From positions 28,880-55,379 of the forward strand of contig JH152852.1 of assembly GCA_000226015.1 (NCBI GenBank): a DNA stretch of 26,500 nt, given 5' to 3'. A model generated the notes under the pieces. It was given only the letters and a program-made list of their open reading frames with translations, was not told where the DNA came from and did not search any database. The number at the start of each line of letters is the position of its first letter. Position 1 is the first letter of the stretch. This DNA is from Mnemiopsis leidyi (Eukaryota > Ctenophora > Tentaculata > Lobata > Bolinopsidae). Position numbers and translations under genes: made by a program. This document shows, in pieces, positions 1 to 10,900 of this stretch.

Positions 1-50
<50 letters not shown>
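1..50. repeat. (AT)n microsatellite
   Basis: Uninterrupted AT dinucleotide run at the window edge; it probably continues upstream. Its true length cannot be seen here. Confidence 0.97.
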
Positions 51-53
<3 letters not shown>

Positions 54-660
54 GATATGTTCATACTTTTATATGATTATAATATGGTTTTTTTCATAAC
101 AATAAGTCAGTTGTGCGATTACTTATTGGTATAGTAATTTTACATAAACAGACTGGTCAGAGTATTTAGGGGTGATCATCAGCACGAGAGTCCCTCATCG
201 GCACTCTGGTCAGTCACTTTTATATATTGAGACTGGCGATATTTTATTACATGATTTACTGCGGTGTTAATATTAAATTTTGTTTGATTAAATTTTGCTT
301 GATAAGTGAATTTTTGACATTTCTAGGTAGGCCCGTGACGGAGAATTTTTAATGTGCCAGCTCTGGAATTGAAAAAGGTAGAAGTTCAAAAATAAAGGAA
401 TCTGTTAATTATAAGGTCATAATCTTGTCTTCAAATACTTTAGAGTTCGGGCCTAAATGGCTAAACAATGACGCTTTTAGGATCAAGTTTAAAATGGTAG
501 AAAAAAGGAATGAAAAATGTTTAAGAGATTGCCGCTTGTACTGTGAACGATATTGATGAATAACGTGAGAGTTTCCATCCTTTGCCCACAAAAAGGGGCC
601 ATGTTTAAGCTAGCTATCTGTCATGTAAAAGACATAAGTATACATTTAATAATGATAAAA
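51..660. other. AT-rich stretch without recognised gene
   Basis: No open frame with plausible splice sites or a known motif was found. A 60-codon reverse-strand open frame at 409-591 has no recognisable motif and is of a length expected by chance in DNA of this composition. Confidence 0.6.
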
Positions 661-852
661 TACAGTAAAACCTCTATTTGCCTGGCCTCTCGGGGGAAAG
701 GGAGATTGCTCAGTAAATAAAGGGACACGGTAGATAGAGGCACGGTAAATAGAGATTTTCCTGCACTGAGAAATATTGAGGGGAAAGGGAAAAGGCCCGG
801 TAAATTGAGGGACACGATAAATAGAGGCACGGTAAATAGAAGTGTAACTGTA
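661..852. mobile_element. pogo/Tigger-like MITE with TA target duplication
   Basis: The left end begins TACAGTAAAACCTCTATTTG. The reverse complement of the right end begins TACAGTTACACTTCTATTTA, so imperfect terminal inverted repeats of about 27 bp are bounded by TA on both sides. A TA duplication with a CAGT start is typical of Tc1/mariner and pogo/Tigger elements. At 192 bp there is no room for a transposase, so this is a non-autonomous copy. The inside holds two direct copies of a 35-bp segment (about 721-755 and 807-841) with the motif GGCACGGTAAATAGA. Family assignment rests on the ends only. Confidence 0.75.
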
Positions 853-2800
853 ATCCCGCTTACATGCTAAGCATTTTCACTGCCCTCAGTTCGCAATCCA
901 ATTGGGAGTTGGGACGATATGGGTCAGTTCTGCTCAAGGTCCAAGAACGTTGGCCATTGGCCCCGAACTTAAACTGCATACCATTCAGTCCTGCGATTCT
1001 ATAATTTAATTCAATCACAGCAGTAAAATTCGAGATCAACTACCTTTTATACTTATAGTCAAGCCGAGATATGATTATTATAGATTCTGCGGTATTTTTT
1101 ACGTTTCGATCATTATTGCCTAAATGAATTGCTTTTATTGATGGTGTCTGTGTTTGGCCCTTTAAATCCATTTTCAAGCCTGTAATTGTTGAATGGTCTC
1201 ACTTCTTACAGTGCATCAAGCCGATTCAGCTCTTCCATGGTAATTTAGTAGTAAGAGCCGCCGTTTCGTGGAAACCCACTACAAGTCAAATCCTTATAAA
1301 TGTGGTAGGCTTTGTAATAGCCAGTACCAAATTTTGGAATTTAAGTGACTCAGATGTTTAAAAGTTGATTGAGGATAAATAGGAGGTTGATTTTATCGCC
1401 GACATGGTACTTATTCTAGATCACATAGTGATAGAAACCTTAATCAGGGATGACTAGACTAGACTAGCCACCCTATCGTGATCGATCTTTTCTTTATTCC
1501 TATCCGTTATTTTTTAATTTTTGGTTCTTTGTACTCTCAACGTTTTTCATTATCATTTTTTGCATTCTCAACGCTTTGAATTCTAATAGTTAAAACATGG
1601 AATTGCACAGACTGTCTAAGTGCATGTTTAATCAAGAAAATGACCAAATAAGCTATCTCTCATGTGCCTTTTTTTCTCATGTGCCTTTCACTGCACCTCC
1701 GTCGAGCACTTAATCCCGCATTTTACAGAGAGGGTCCACTCGACGTGATTTGCTCGTAATTACCTGGAATTACCAAATTTTATTTAGATTAAGATAACGT
1801 GCATTATAGTGTGGGCAGACGACTTGGTGCCCGTGTCATGTAATCCCTCTTAAATTGAAAGTGTCGCTCCGCTCCCTGGCAACACGGCTTAGGTGTGCTT
1901 AGATTTGGAGAGATTTACGTTTAGTGCTTACGTGAGTTGCTTTTCGTTTATCTGGTTGATTATGTTATTGGTGGCGTTGTTTGATTGGTAGATGATTTTA
2001 TTTCCGTGATAATGTTGTATAGCTGTCGAAGGATTTAAACAGCGATGAACTTTTTATTATTATTTCCTTTGGCATTTATTTTACTTAGCATTCTCTCTTT
2101 TTAATCTCACTATTGTAAAATCATTTTACTTCTGATTATATTCGTTTTATTTGAATAAATGTATAAGACAGTCTCTGAGTAGTCTCAATTTTATTTTTTT
2201 CTTATGTTGTGTTAATTCTGCTCTATTCCGATTCTAATTCTAATTTTAAGTTCTCACCTAGTACAGCCAGGGTATAATCGTGTGATATCGTGTATAAGAA
2301 CTGTCTCGCATTTATTCTCGAAATCCAGATTCCATCTATTTTCATGAAATTTTCTATGGCTGCACGTGGTGCCTGAGATTTCATGAACACGCGGTAGTAA
2401 AAGAATTTAGCACAAATTGTAGGATTTCTTTCTCGGTAGTACAAAAGTATAAATGGATAACAAATATAATGGTTAGCAGTAAAATTTGCAGCTCCGCACG
2501 CATTTTTTAGACCCAATGCTGCTTTATAAAACAACATCAAAGGAAGTAATTTTAGGTCTAATTCTGAAATGGTCCTATTTTTGTCGAACTTTCTCTAAGG
2601 CTGGGCTCTTTGCTTCGCTTCACGGATCAACACCTTTGAGTATTCTCCCAATTAGCAGTAGGACTTCTGTCCCCATTGTTCGTAATGACTGCTAAACGCA
2701 TTCCACGGCTTGACAATGAAAATCGTTTCGTTATCAGGAAAAGACATCCGAAGTTAGCCGTAAGGTTTTGAATTTTTTCTGGCCCCTTCCCCTGGCAGCG
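853..2800. other. long stretch without recognised gene
   Basis: Nothing here could be assigned to a gene. A 105-codon reverse frame (2223-2540) and some shorter ones are open, but none has a familiar motif, a good splice context or a composition that stands out. The 1480-1600 part is T-rich on the plus strand. Confidence 0.55.
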
Positions 2801-3691
2801 TTTCAGTTTTACGGTTGACCCCGTGACCTCCCTCCAAATGACAAATCCCACCAACCAAACCCGATACTGCATCTCGCCCTTCCCACTGTTGGGCAATTGT
2901 TGGAGGAATCACTACGACTTCCGAATGGAAGCAACCTGACGAGCCCTCAATTGTCCACTATGAATATAACACACCGCAACAGCTGCACAGTGCAGGTGGC
3001 CAGATATTCGGGGTGCCGTGATGAGGTTTCCCAACAGTTGTTACCTATGGGATATTATCTCTCCCTCGGCCGAGCTGTCTCCCTTTTCCCCGCGTTAAAA
3101 CCTCAACTCTCCACTGAACCGTCCCAGCGTGACGCAATACAGCTCCCAGTTTAACACCAGCTAGACGTCCGCCGCTCTGGAATGAGTATCTGTTGTCATG
3201 ACTACGAATCGCTTCGAGATACACTGTGTAATGAGATAATATTGGACAATATTATCATTTCTGGTAGACAGACCTACTCTGCAAGGATTGAGAGAAGACG
3301 TCTACACGGAGGGTTAGTTTTATGTGATACTCGGTTTTGCCACTTAGTCGTGGCGTGCGCGGAGCCGAGTTAGGATTCAGCAGAGTAGGACTGGTGAAGC
3401 CATGGTCTACAGCGGAGTACTGGTAACGTGATCGCCAACTTGACCCACGTGGAAGCTCGTGACCCTCCCCTTGTCAGATGCATTCCAACTGAAATCAGAT
3501 TATTTCCGAGGATTGTCCGTTGGTCCTAACATTCGCCCTGATTGAGTTTGCAGATGTCAATATCGTGTAGGTAGTGTGCTCATTTAGCGTGATCCCTTAT
3601 CGTTGCTTGTGTGCCTTGATCTTGTGTTACACTTATACACTGCCACGGAAGTTTAGTTAGCTCGGTTGTCTCGTTTTCGTAGCAACCGAAG
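2801..3691. other. GC-richer, CpG-containing block before a candidate first exon
   Basis: By eye this block is clearly richer in G, C and CpG than the DNA on either side and ends just before the ATG at 3692. Two plus-strand frames (2897-3154, 3182-3373) are open but resemble no family. The composition and position fit a promoter or 5'-untranslated region for the exon that follows, but no core promoter motif is convincing. Confidence 0.35.
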
Positions 3692-3814
3692 ATGGTTTCC
3701 CTCCGCAGAATCTTTGGCGGAGGTCGAAAATTTAGCGCTACGTTTGTGAGTTTGCTTAGTCAAAATGAAGAAAATCGAGCATCTGTCAGCGTGACTTACA
3801 CTCCCGCGGAATCG
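3692..3814 (+). CDS. candidate first coding exon, unknown product
   Basis: ATG at 3692 opens 41 codons (starting MVSLRRIFGGGRKF) that end at the donor TCG|GTGAGT at 3814/3815, exactly between codons. A second in-frame GTGAGT lies at 3746, after codon 18. The peptide is basic at first and then polar, with no signal peptide, membrane segment or known domain. No matching downstream exon is obvious. The phase-0 border is compatible with exon 2 of the sulfatase gene at 8282, so it could be an alternative N-terminus of that gene; this is inference. It could also be the start of another gene, or chance. Confidence 0.35.
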
Positions 3815-4560
3815 GTGAGTGGACAAGATTTTGCTTTTTGGGAGTTAGGGCTGGAGGTCTTTTTGGCTGGTTGATATATCATAAAAAGCTCAAATCAAAA
3901 AGTCGAAATTGTCCTGCTTAAATGGTCAAAATTTTGAGTGATTATGTTGATCTTCTAAAATACGATCTATCTGTGAATAGTTGATCACAGTCGATAGTGA
4001 TACTTGTAGTCTTACTCTGAGGTGATGGTAGCCTATAAATAAATTTCAGACGTTATAAATATAATCTGATTTTATTTCTATGTAAGATTCAGTACACTGC
4101 TTTAACAGTCTCAAAATTCTTGCTTGCACAAATTCTAAGAACGCCATACAATTATAATAAGAAAGATTTCTATAAAACGTTTTGCGTGAAGGCGCAATAC
4201 TTATAGTCATTATTGATCGTTTATGCAACTTAGAGTCATTATGATCGTTTATGCGAATAAACATCCTTTCATTCGAAGGATTAATCAGTAGTGGTAATAA
4301 CCATTTATTTGGATATCTGAGGCCGAAATGGAAGAAGTTATGTGTCATTTTGAAAATATATTTGTGTTTCGTTTTCGATTCGTAATCCAACACGTTCGAC
4401 TGTCCTTTTTAACAACTATTTTGACGAAAATCAAGAAATTCATTTTTGGCAACAAGATATCCGAAAGCATATTTCATGAACAATCACCAAAACGCGAGGC
4501 TAAACAACACCCGATTTGAATGAAGTAAGACCTGAAATTTGTCCTGAACCTCTGAAACCG
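3815..4560. other. AT-rich stretch without recognised gene; short direct repeat
   Basis: No gene was recognised. A near-identical 21-22 base direct repeat (core GATCGTTTATGC) lies at 4205-4226 and 4234-4254. The open frames at 4046-4393 (-) and 4328-4519 (+) overlap on opposite strands and have no family features. Confidence 0.5.
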
Positions 4561-4570
4561 ACGCTCTTCC

Positions 4571-4778
4571 CTGATTGGACAAAGTAACACCAACTCGCCC
4601 TCTGATTGGACGGTCGTGCACGAACAAGGATCAAAGATCTAGTTTAATTACAGTAGGTGCAGGTCGGCTGGGGTGTACTCCTGTTGAACATCACCTACAG
4701 TGTGACTCAGTAACTGTTTATTGAACTGCCTCGTGTAATAGTATCATTCGTGCTGACCCTGCCTACTATATATATATA
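4571..4778 (+). promoter_or_regulatory. possible promoter elements (two inverted CCAAT boxes, TATA-like tract)
   Basis: CTGATTGGAC occurs at 4571-4580 and again at 4602-4611. Each contains ATTGG, the inverted CCAAT box, and they are spaced 31 bp apart. A TATATATATATA tract follows at 4767-4778. The group lies about 330-530 bp before the candidate first exon at 5106. Short motifs like these also occur by chance, so this is a weak call. Confidence 0.3.
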
Positions 4779-5105
4779 CCTGCCAACCTACTTGTCTTCG
4801 TTGGGTCGTCGAGGTATTGGCGGGAAGCAGCAAGTGGGCCTCATTGCCACAGACACACCCTGCATTTCGCTCTGACACTCACACTATTGCGTGTGTTGAT
4901 CCCGTCTCGAGGTTCTAGTTAAATTTGAGACTGTTATTATGCAAGAAAACTAGCCGTAGGGGGACTTGTTTAGTGTTCTGCAGAAGATTTTCGTCTTTGT
5001 GGGCAAATTGACCGTCCGCTGTGACATTTTCACTCGATCGGGTTTCTATCTATAACCTTGGATCTTTATTTTTTGTATTGCTTCGAGTTTGGTAACTAAG
5101 ATCAT

Positions 5106-5402
5106 ATGAGCACGATTTCTATGGAAGACAAAATATCTTCTCGGTCAGTTGAAGAGTTATCAGAGCAAAGGAAGACTAATGATCCGATCACAATCGATGC
5201 CGTAGACAAATGTTCTCATCTTAAACCAGATGTTGTCATAGAAACAGGGGCAGACACTCCGCTGCAGAGCGATTGTCTCGAATCTTCGCTCCAAGCAGAG
5301 TGCAAAAGAAGGAAGAGTCCTCCTCACAGCTGGCCAAGCGGAAATCTGCGTAATCCTTCCACCAAATGGATGAAGGAACAACCTCGATCTTATCAAAAAA
5401 TC
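5106..5402 (+). CDS. candidate first coding exon, unknown hydrophilic product
   Basis: ATG at 5106 opens 99 codons up to a strong donor, ATC|GTAAGT, at 5402/5403, again in phase 0. An in-frame TAA lies just upstream (5097-5099), which supports this ATG as a start. The peptide is hydrophilic, with an early Ser/Glu/Lys-rich part and a basic, Pro-containing end (KRRKSPPHSWPSG...). It has no signal peptide or membrane segment. No family was recognised. It might supply an alternative cytosolic tail to the sulfatase (exon 2 starts in phase 0 at 8282), be the first exon of another transcript, or be a chance open frame. It is the longest unassigned plus-strand frame before the sulfatase gene. Confidence 0.4.
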
Positions 5403-7908
5403 GTAAGTTTATTCCCAGTTCTGAAAACGGAGTTAGATTTAAAACACAGGGTTTTTAATGATATGATAATGGTTGTTAATGGGGGGTCTCGCGGGACCGA
5501 TGCTCTATACTTCTATCGTATCTGCTTCACCAATTAAAACAGTTTAATTTGATTTTAGTCTTAAAAGGAAATGGTGAGAAAAAGTACTCAAAACTATGCA
5601 ATATGAATATATCCGGCTTCTAATCTTGTTCCTTTTTCTTCGTAAATTACAAAGCAACTCTAAACTTGCGCTGCGTCTCTTGCACTAATCCCAGCTCTAA
5701 TCAACCGGTGGGCAGATCAGGGGTCGCGTGACTTTTAGGACCAATAGAAATAACGGGAATGTCATGCACCAAAATAGGCCCTGAGAAAAGATTAGATAAT
5801 GGAGGGAACTAGGCTATTGATATGTCCCTGCTTGCAGGAGCCCCGATTTGTACTCGACTAAATGTCTCCTTCCCTCCCTCTGGAGGGACAGTGGTCGGGA
5901 GAGAGAATTTCGGAGACGAGAAACTAAAACTAAAACACGTACCAAATGCTACACCAATAGTTACAGTTATTGCAAGTTATATTAACTGCAACCCGTCTTG
6001 TGGGTTGTGAGATGCCAACGCGAAACTCCGTCCGGTTGGAATTTTCAAGGCTCATGATGTAAATCGTTGGGAAACACAATACCCTCATGTTTTCTGGACG
6101 CCATTTACCGTGCTTCCTCTAATACTATAATGAGCAGTGCTGGCTCATTTAATGCGTTTGTGCAGTATCGCTATTTATTTTTAAAGAGTTTCGGAATTGA
6201 GTTTTGTGACGCGAGCTACCATATGTTGTGTGAAACAAGGACCCATCTCTTTAATCAAAGATGTATAAATTTATTACTATTATATATTCAACAACTTTAC
6301 ATTTGAAACATTTTCAAACATTCGTTACTTTACTTTTGTATACTATTCCTTTTTTTGGTTACTATTCTTTTTTATGAAACGTGATTTATCACAATCGTCT
6401 CATCATCTCGAAGTCGAATAGGAGTAGGATTACGTCATTCTTGATCAAAATTGAAATACCATCAATCATAATCAGTTAATCATAGATAGTTTGTTGAATA
6501 CTGGCAACAACAAAAACCTTTTTCATCAACCTACTAATTGAAATAGTCCTTCTGACTCTGTATATCTGTAATACTTATACGCTTTTTGGTAGGACTAGTA
6601 CGCATTTCGATTGTCCTGTCGTATAACTCATTGTCCTGTCGCACAACAGATTGATGGCACTGAACCAAAGTATGGGCCAACGTTAAAATATGTCAGTGAG
6701 ATTGTTCTCAATCTTCGATTATTGTTCGATTATTGTCGTTGTTCGCCAACGTTTGGCAAATTATTCCTACTTGACTAACTTGTAGTTTATTGTCTTGGCA
6801 AAACGCAACTGAAAGTATGCCTCCAATATGTAGATAACACTTTTATTTTCTGTGCCGAAAATATCCGACGTTGGTTTAAGCCTCTTAAGTTGCAATTTTT
6901 CAATTTGCCTGGCTAGATCGCATGAAATTGACGTAGTATTTGAAGTTGTAACTTGGACATAAAACCAGTATATGCGACAATTTTCAAAAGTATCACTTTT
7001 TAAAAGTATCACTTTATAAAAGTGGGACTGAATCCATCTTCTTGCCCTCACATGATGTCTAACGCCGCGGTCTCACGTTCACACCCTACGATTTAACCAC
7101 GATTGTAAATGCTTAGTTCTTAGATTAAATCTAATTGGTTTATATTCAAATAGTATCAAGTATCATTCGCCCTTTTAAGTGATCCGATTAATTTACAATT
7201 TATTTATTTCAATATCTTTTACTGCTTAATGCACCACTTTTTTGGTTTTTCAACTTTTACTCTTTGGTTTCCTGATTTTTTAAAAATTTTTGACGTCTAA
7301 ACATCCTTTACATTAGTGATATTATCATATGTCCTGCAACTACTAACTTAAGATTTTTGTCACCTTCATATTGTGACAACATCACTAGTCCACTAGTCGT
7401 CAGGCTCAGAATTCTTTGGATGGAGTCGAAAGTCTTTAGAATTTTTAAACATCATGTCTTGATAATTTTAGTCCTGTCGTAGTTTTTGGTGGTCAAATGT
7501 TCTCACATGACCAAAAATATTGAGAAATAAGATTAGATTTTTTAAGATTTTCGACTTCTCTCCAGTCCCCAAGAATGCTGAGGTGCATTACGAGTTCAGC
7601 GGCAACTTATAAAATTCCAGGACGCTAAAATCTTGCAATAGCTTAAAATCAATTTAAAATGAATTCGGTCTACACTCTACGATGTCGATCATACGAAATA
7701 GGATGGGCAATGCCCGTCACGAATAATCAAAATGGATTCCGGAATTGAAAAGTTAATGTTGTTTGTGTAGAAGCGATAATTCATTCCCATCATTCTCATT
7801 TGTACCTTATTTTTCTTTCGTTGTTTGGTAAATAACAATTTCTCCGCACGATCTTAACTTTTCACCAGTTGTTTTGTCGGCCAACCTTCACGGATCTTAT
7901 TCTACAAA
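5403..7908. other. long AT-rich stretch without recognised gene
   Basis: If the exon at 5106-5402 splices to the sulfatase gene, this would be its intron; otherwise it is intergenic. Small direct repeats are present: TTGTCCTGTCG at 6611 and 6631, TTCGATTATTG twice near 6713-6735, and AAAAGTATCACTTT twice near 6986-7014. The open frames at 5822-6010, 6067-6306 and 6767-7051 show no family features. Confidence 0.5.
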
Positions 7909-10900
7909 ATGGCAAAAACTGTTGTTTATGAAAACAAAAGTGCCGCAACAGATCAAAGCAATGAATCGGGTGACGTGTCCAAACAAGTATGTTCTAAAAT
8001 ACGAAACTCGAATTTTACATTCCTGAATAAGTAATCAATGGTATATTAGCTTTTACTGACCAACTGTAATCGTGTCTCGCACTCTGTATGACAATGTCTC
8101 ATCAGTTTTCAGTCATCTAGAATATAGCTTGAATATAGATTTGTCATGCGCAAAAATATACTTATGATAACCTACAAATGATTATAATAAAACATTGTAC
8201 TTCTCCAAATTAATAAGTAACAACTTGGGACAATATATCTAAAAAGTTCGAGTTAACCGTCATAATACTTTTTTCTTTCAGAATGCAGCAACCGAAGAAA
8301 AAGAGAAGAAAGCGTCAAACAAGTTTTCTAAACTAAATCGATGTACGAATTTTCCAAAAGTTTGCATGTCAAAGTAAAAAATATATTAGTGGCAATAAAT
8401 ATCAAATTTATTTTACCAAACAAAATAGTATAATTGAAAAAGTAAACAGTATAAGTGGAATTTATTTTGTGAATATTTAAATTGTTTTGTATTTCAGTTT
8501 TGATAGGAATAATAGCTGTAGTTTCTGTAACAGCGATAGTGCTTATATGCTGGCACTTTCTTCGAAAAAGGGATAAAAAACCACATGTCCTGTTGTTAAT
8601 AGCGGACGATTTGGGTTGGGCCGATGTTGGTTGGCATAGTTCAGGTGAGACCTCTTAAGTCTTCAAAGTTTAACTGACAATGACACAAATATCATGTTTT
8701 ATTTTTAACCTAATGTAAAACCTTATTGTTGGTATTGCAGTTGTAGAAAATTTCCAAAATCAACGTATCCCGATATGACAATTTAAACCGCCGAGAAATT
8801 TCGCAAATCCTAACCGAATGACAATAATAAAACCGCCCCAGACATATCGACACCCTACCTGACGGGTCTAGCTAAAGATGGGATTATCTTACGTCAGTTC
8901 TATTCACAACCAATCTGCACCGCTTCACGGGCAGCCTTATTTACAGGCAGGTAGTTGTTCCTCGCTGTATTGTCCCCGTTTTAGATATGGAATTTTGATG
9001 TGGAAAACTTCTTAATGTAGTTGTTCCAAGGGCATGCTTGTTTATTCCGAAATTTTACGATTGACCGAGTTGAAATTTTACAGCTTTTGTTTAAGATCAA
9101 AACTTCTTACATTCAGTCTAAGTTAAAAGTTCATAATCGATAAAATTGCCGGTATTTGCTTGTATAGTTTCAGATTACACTTCATTTTAAGACTGCCTGT
9201 TTCGCAGGTATCCATTTAAATTGGGACTGCAAGGTTCCCGTCCTATCCTAGCTGGAGCTCCAGGAAGTCTACCTCTCGACATGAAGTTGCTTCCAGAGGT
9301 ATGTGGTAGATTTGGGAATGTGGACATGTACTTGCTTCCAGAGGTATGTGGTAGATTTGGGACTATGGACATGAAGTTGCTTCCAGTGGTATGTGGTAGA
9401 TTTGGGACTATGGACATGTACTTGCTTCCAGAGGTATGTGGTAGATTTGGGACTATGGACATGAAGTTGCTTCCAGAGGTATGTGGTAGATTTGGGAATG
9501 TGGACATGAAGTTGCTTCCAGAGGTATGTGGTAGATTTGGGACTATGGACATGAAGTTGCTTCCAGAGGTATGTGGTAGATTTGGGAATGTGGACATGAA
9601 GTTGCTTCCAGAGGTATGTGGTAGATTTAGTAATGTGGACAAAATGTTTTGTTTTTGTTGTTGCCTCACTAGATAACATTCTGCCAAACGACATTAGGAC
9701 TATAGAAATAAACTTTGACATTACCAATAGCATCCCAACTGAAAACTTACAGTTAATGAAGAAAGATGGGTATAAAACTCACTTAGTCGGAAAATGGCAT
9801 CTCGGTTTTGAAACAATACGACATACGCCTGTTATGAGAGGATTTGATACCTTTACTGGCTTCTACAATGGCATGCAGGTAAAACTTCATTATGAAAGTA
9901 TCTAGAACTATTAAAGTGTCAATAGGAATTGCTTCAAGTCAAAAAGAGAAATATGAGGAAGTGAGAAGATTGTTATGATTTTAGACAAAATTTTTATCTG
10001 TTTTAGTGACGTACCGAATTATAAATTTTACGAAATGCAATATGTTGTTTCGGTTTGACTATCATTCCGATGTTTTAACAAATTATAATGACATGAAAAT
10101 TTGCTAAAACCTGCAACTTTCAGGACTACTACACTCACACAACGTCTGGCTTTGACACGGTTAACGGTACTGGAGGTTACGACATGAGGCGTGATTACCT
10201 GGACCCGGAGGGGAACCCTGTCATAGATAACATCTTGTGGGGAGCAAATAGAACTTACAACAACTACCTGTTTACAGAGGAAGCTATTAAGTAGGTAATA
10301 CTTGGTTTATTCCAGAGAATTTGTTATTTTAGGCAATGTTGGTTTATTCCAGAGAATTTAATATTGTTTTTAAGGAACGTACAGTCATCTTAATCATGTT
10401 CATAATGTGATTATCATTATTATTATTAAAATGGCGACTTTTCCATTTGTAGAGCGTAACGCGTTATACTTATAGACACATTTTATTTCTTTTTATTAAC
10501 CTAGGAAACTCCTTTAACCATAATGGGTCCAATTTAGTTTTTGTTGAAATTTCAGAATAATAGAAGACCACAGCGTGAGACACGAAGAAGAGCCACTGCT
10601 CCTAGTCATGTCCTACCCCAACCCCCACTCCCCCATCCAGGTTCCGGATGAGTTCGTCAACTTTCAGGAAAATTCCAACATTGAAAACTCATTTCGGTAG
10701 GTTTTTGGAGGGTACCAGAATTCAATCTCGAACTCTAATATCGTTACCGGCACTCGATGTTAATAGTTGTAGAAAAACCTAACATTAATTTTACTTTCAG
10801 AAAGACCTATGCTGGACTTGTTTATGCAATGGACTGTTCGGTGGCTAATATAACAACGGCGCTCAAAGAAAAAGATATGTTTGATGATACCATTGTCATC

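Noticed and set aside
2223-2540. 105-codon reverse-strand open frame
   Set aside because: No recognised domain and no convincing splice signals; such a length is expected by chance in a window of this size and composition.
4046-4393. 115-codon reverse-strand open frame
   Set aside because: AT-driven composition and no motif; it also overlaps an equally featureless plus-strand frame.
8343-8378. Extension of sulfatase exon 2 past 8342
   Set aside because: The frame meets a TAA within 12 codons, while GATGTACG offers a donor that restores the frame to the membrane-segment exon.
9278-9637. CRISPR-like array
   Set aside because: Units are directly adjacent without unique spacers, lie in a eukaryotic intron and derive from the exon border itself.
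9187-9733. Two long reverse-strand open frames with 15-residue repeats across the minisatellite
   Set aside because: They follow from a stop-free 45-bp unit repeated in phase. They overlap sulfatase exon 5 and have no splice or start context of their own.
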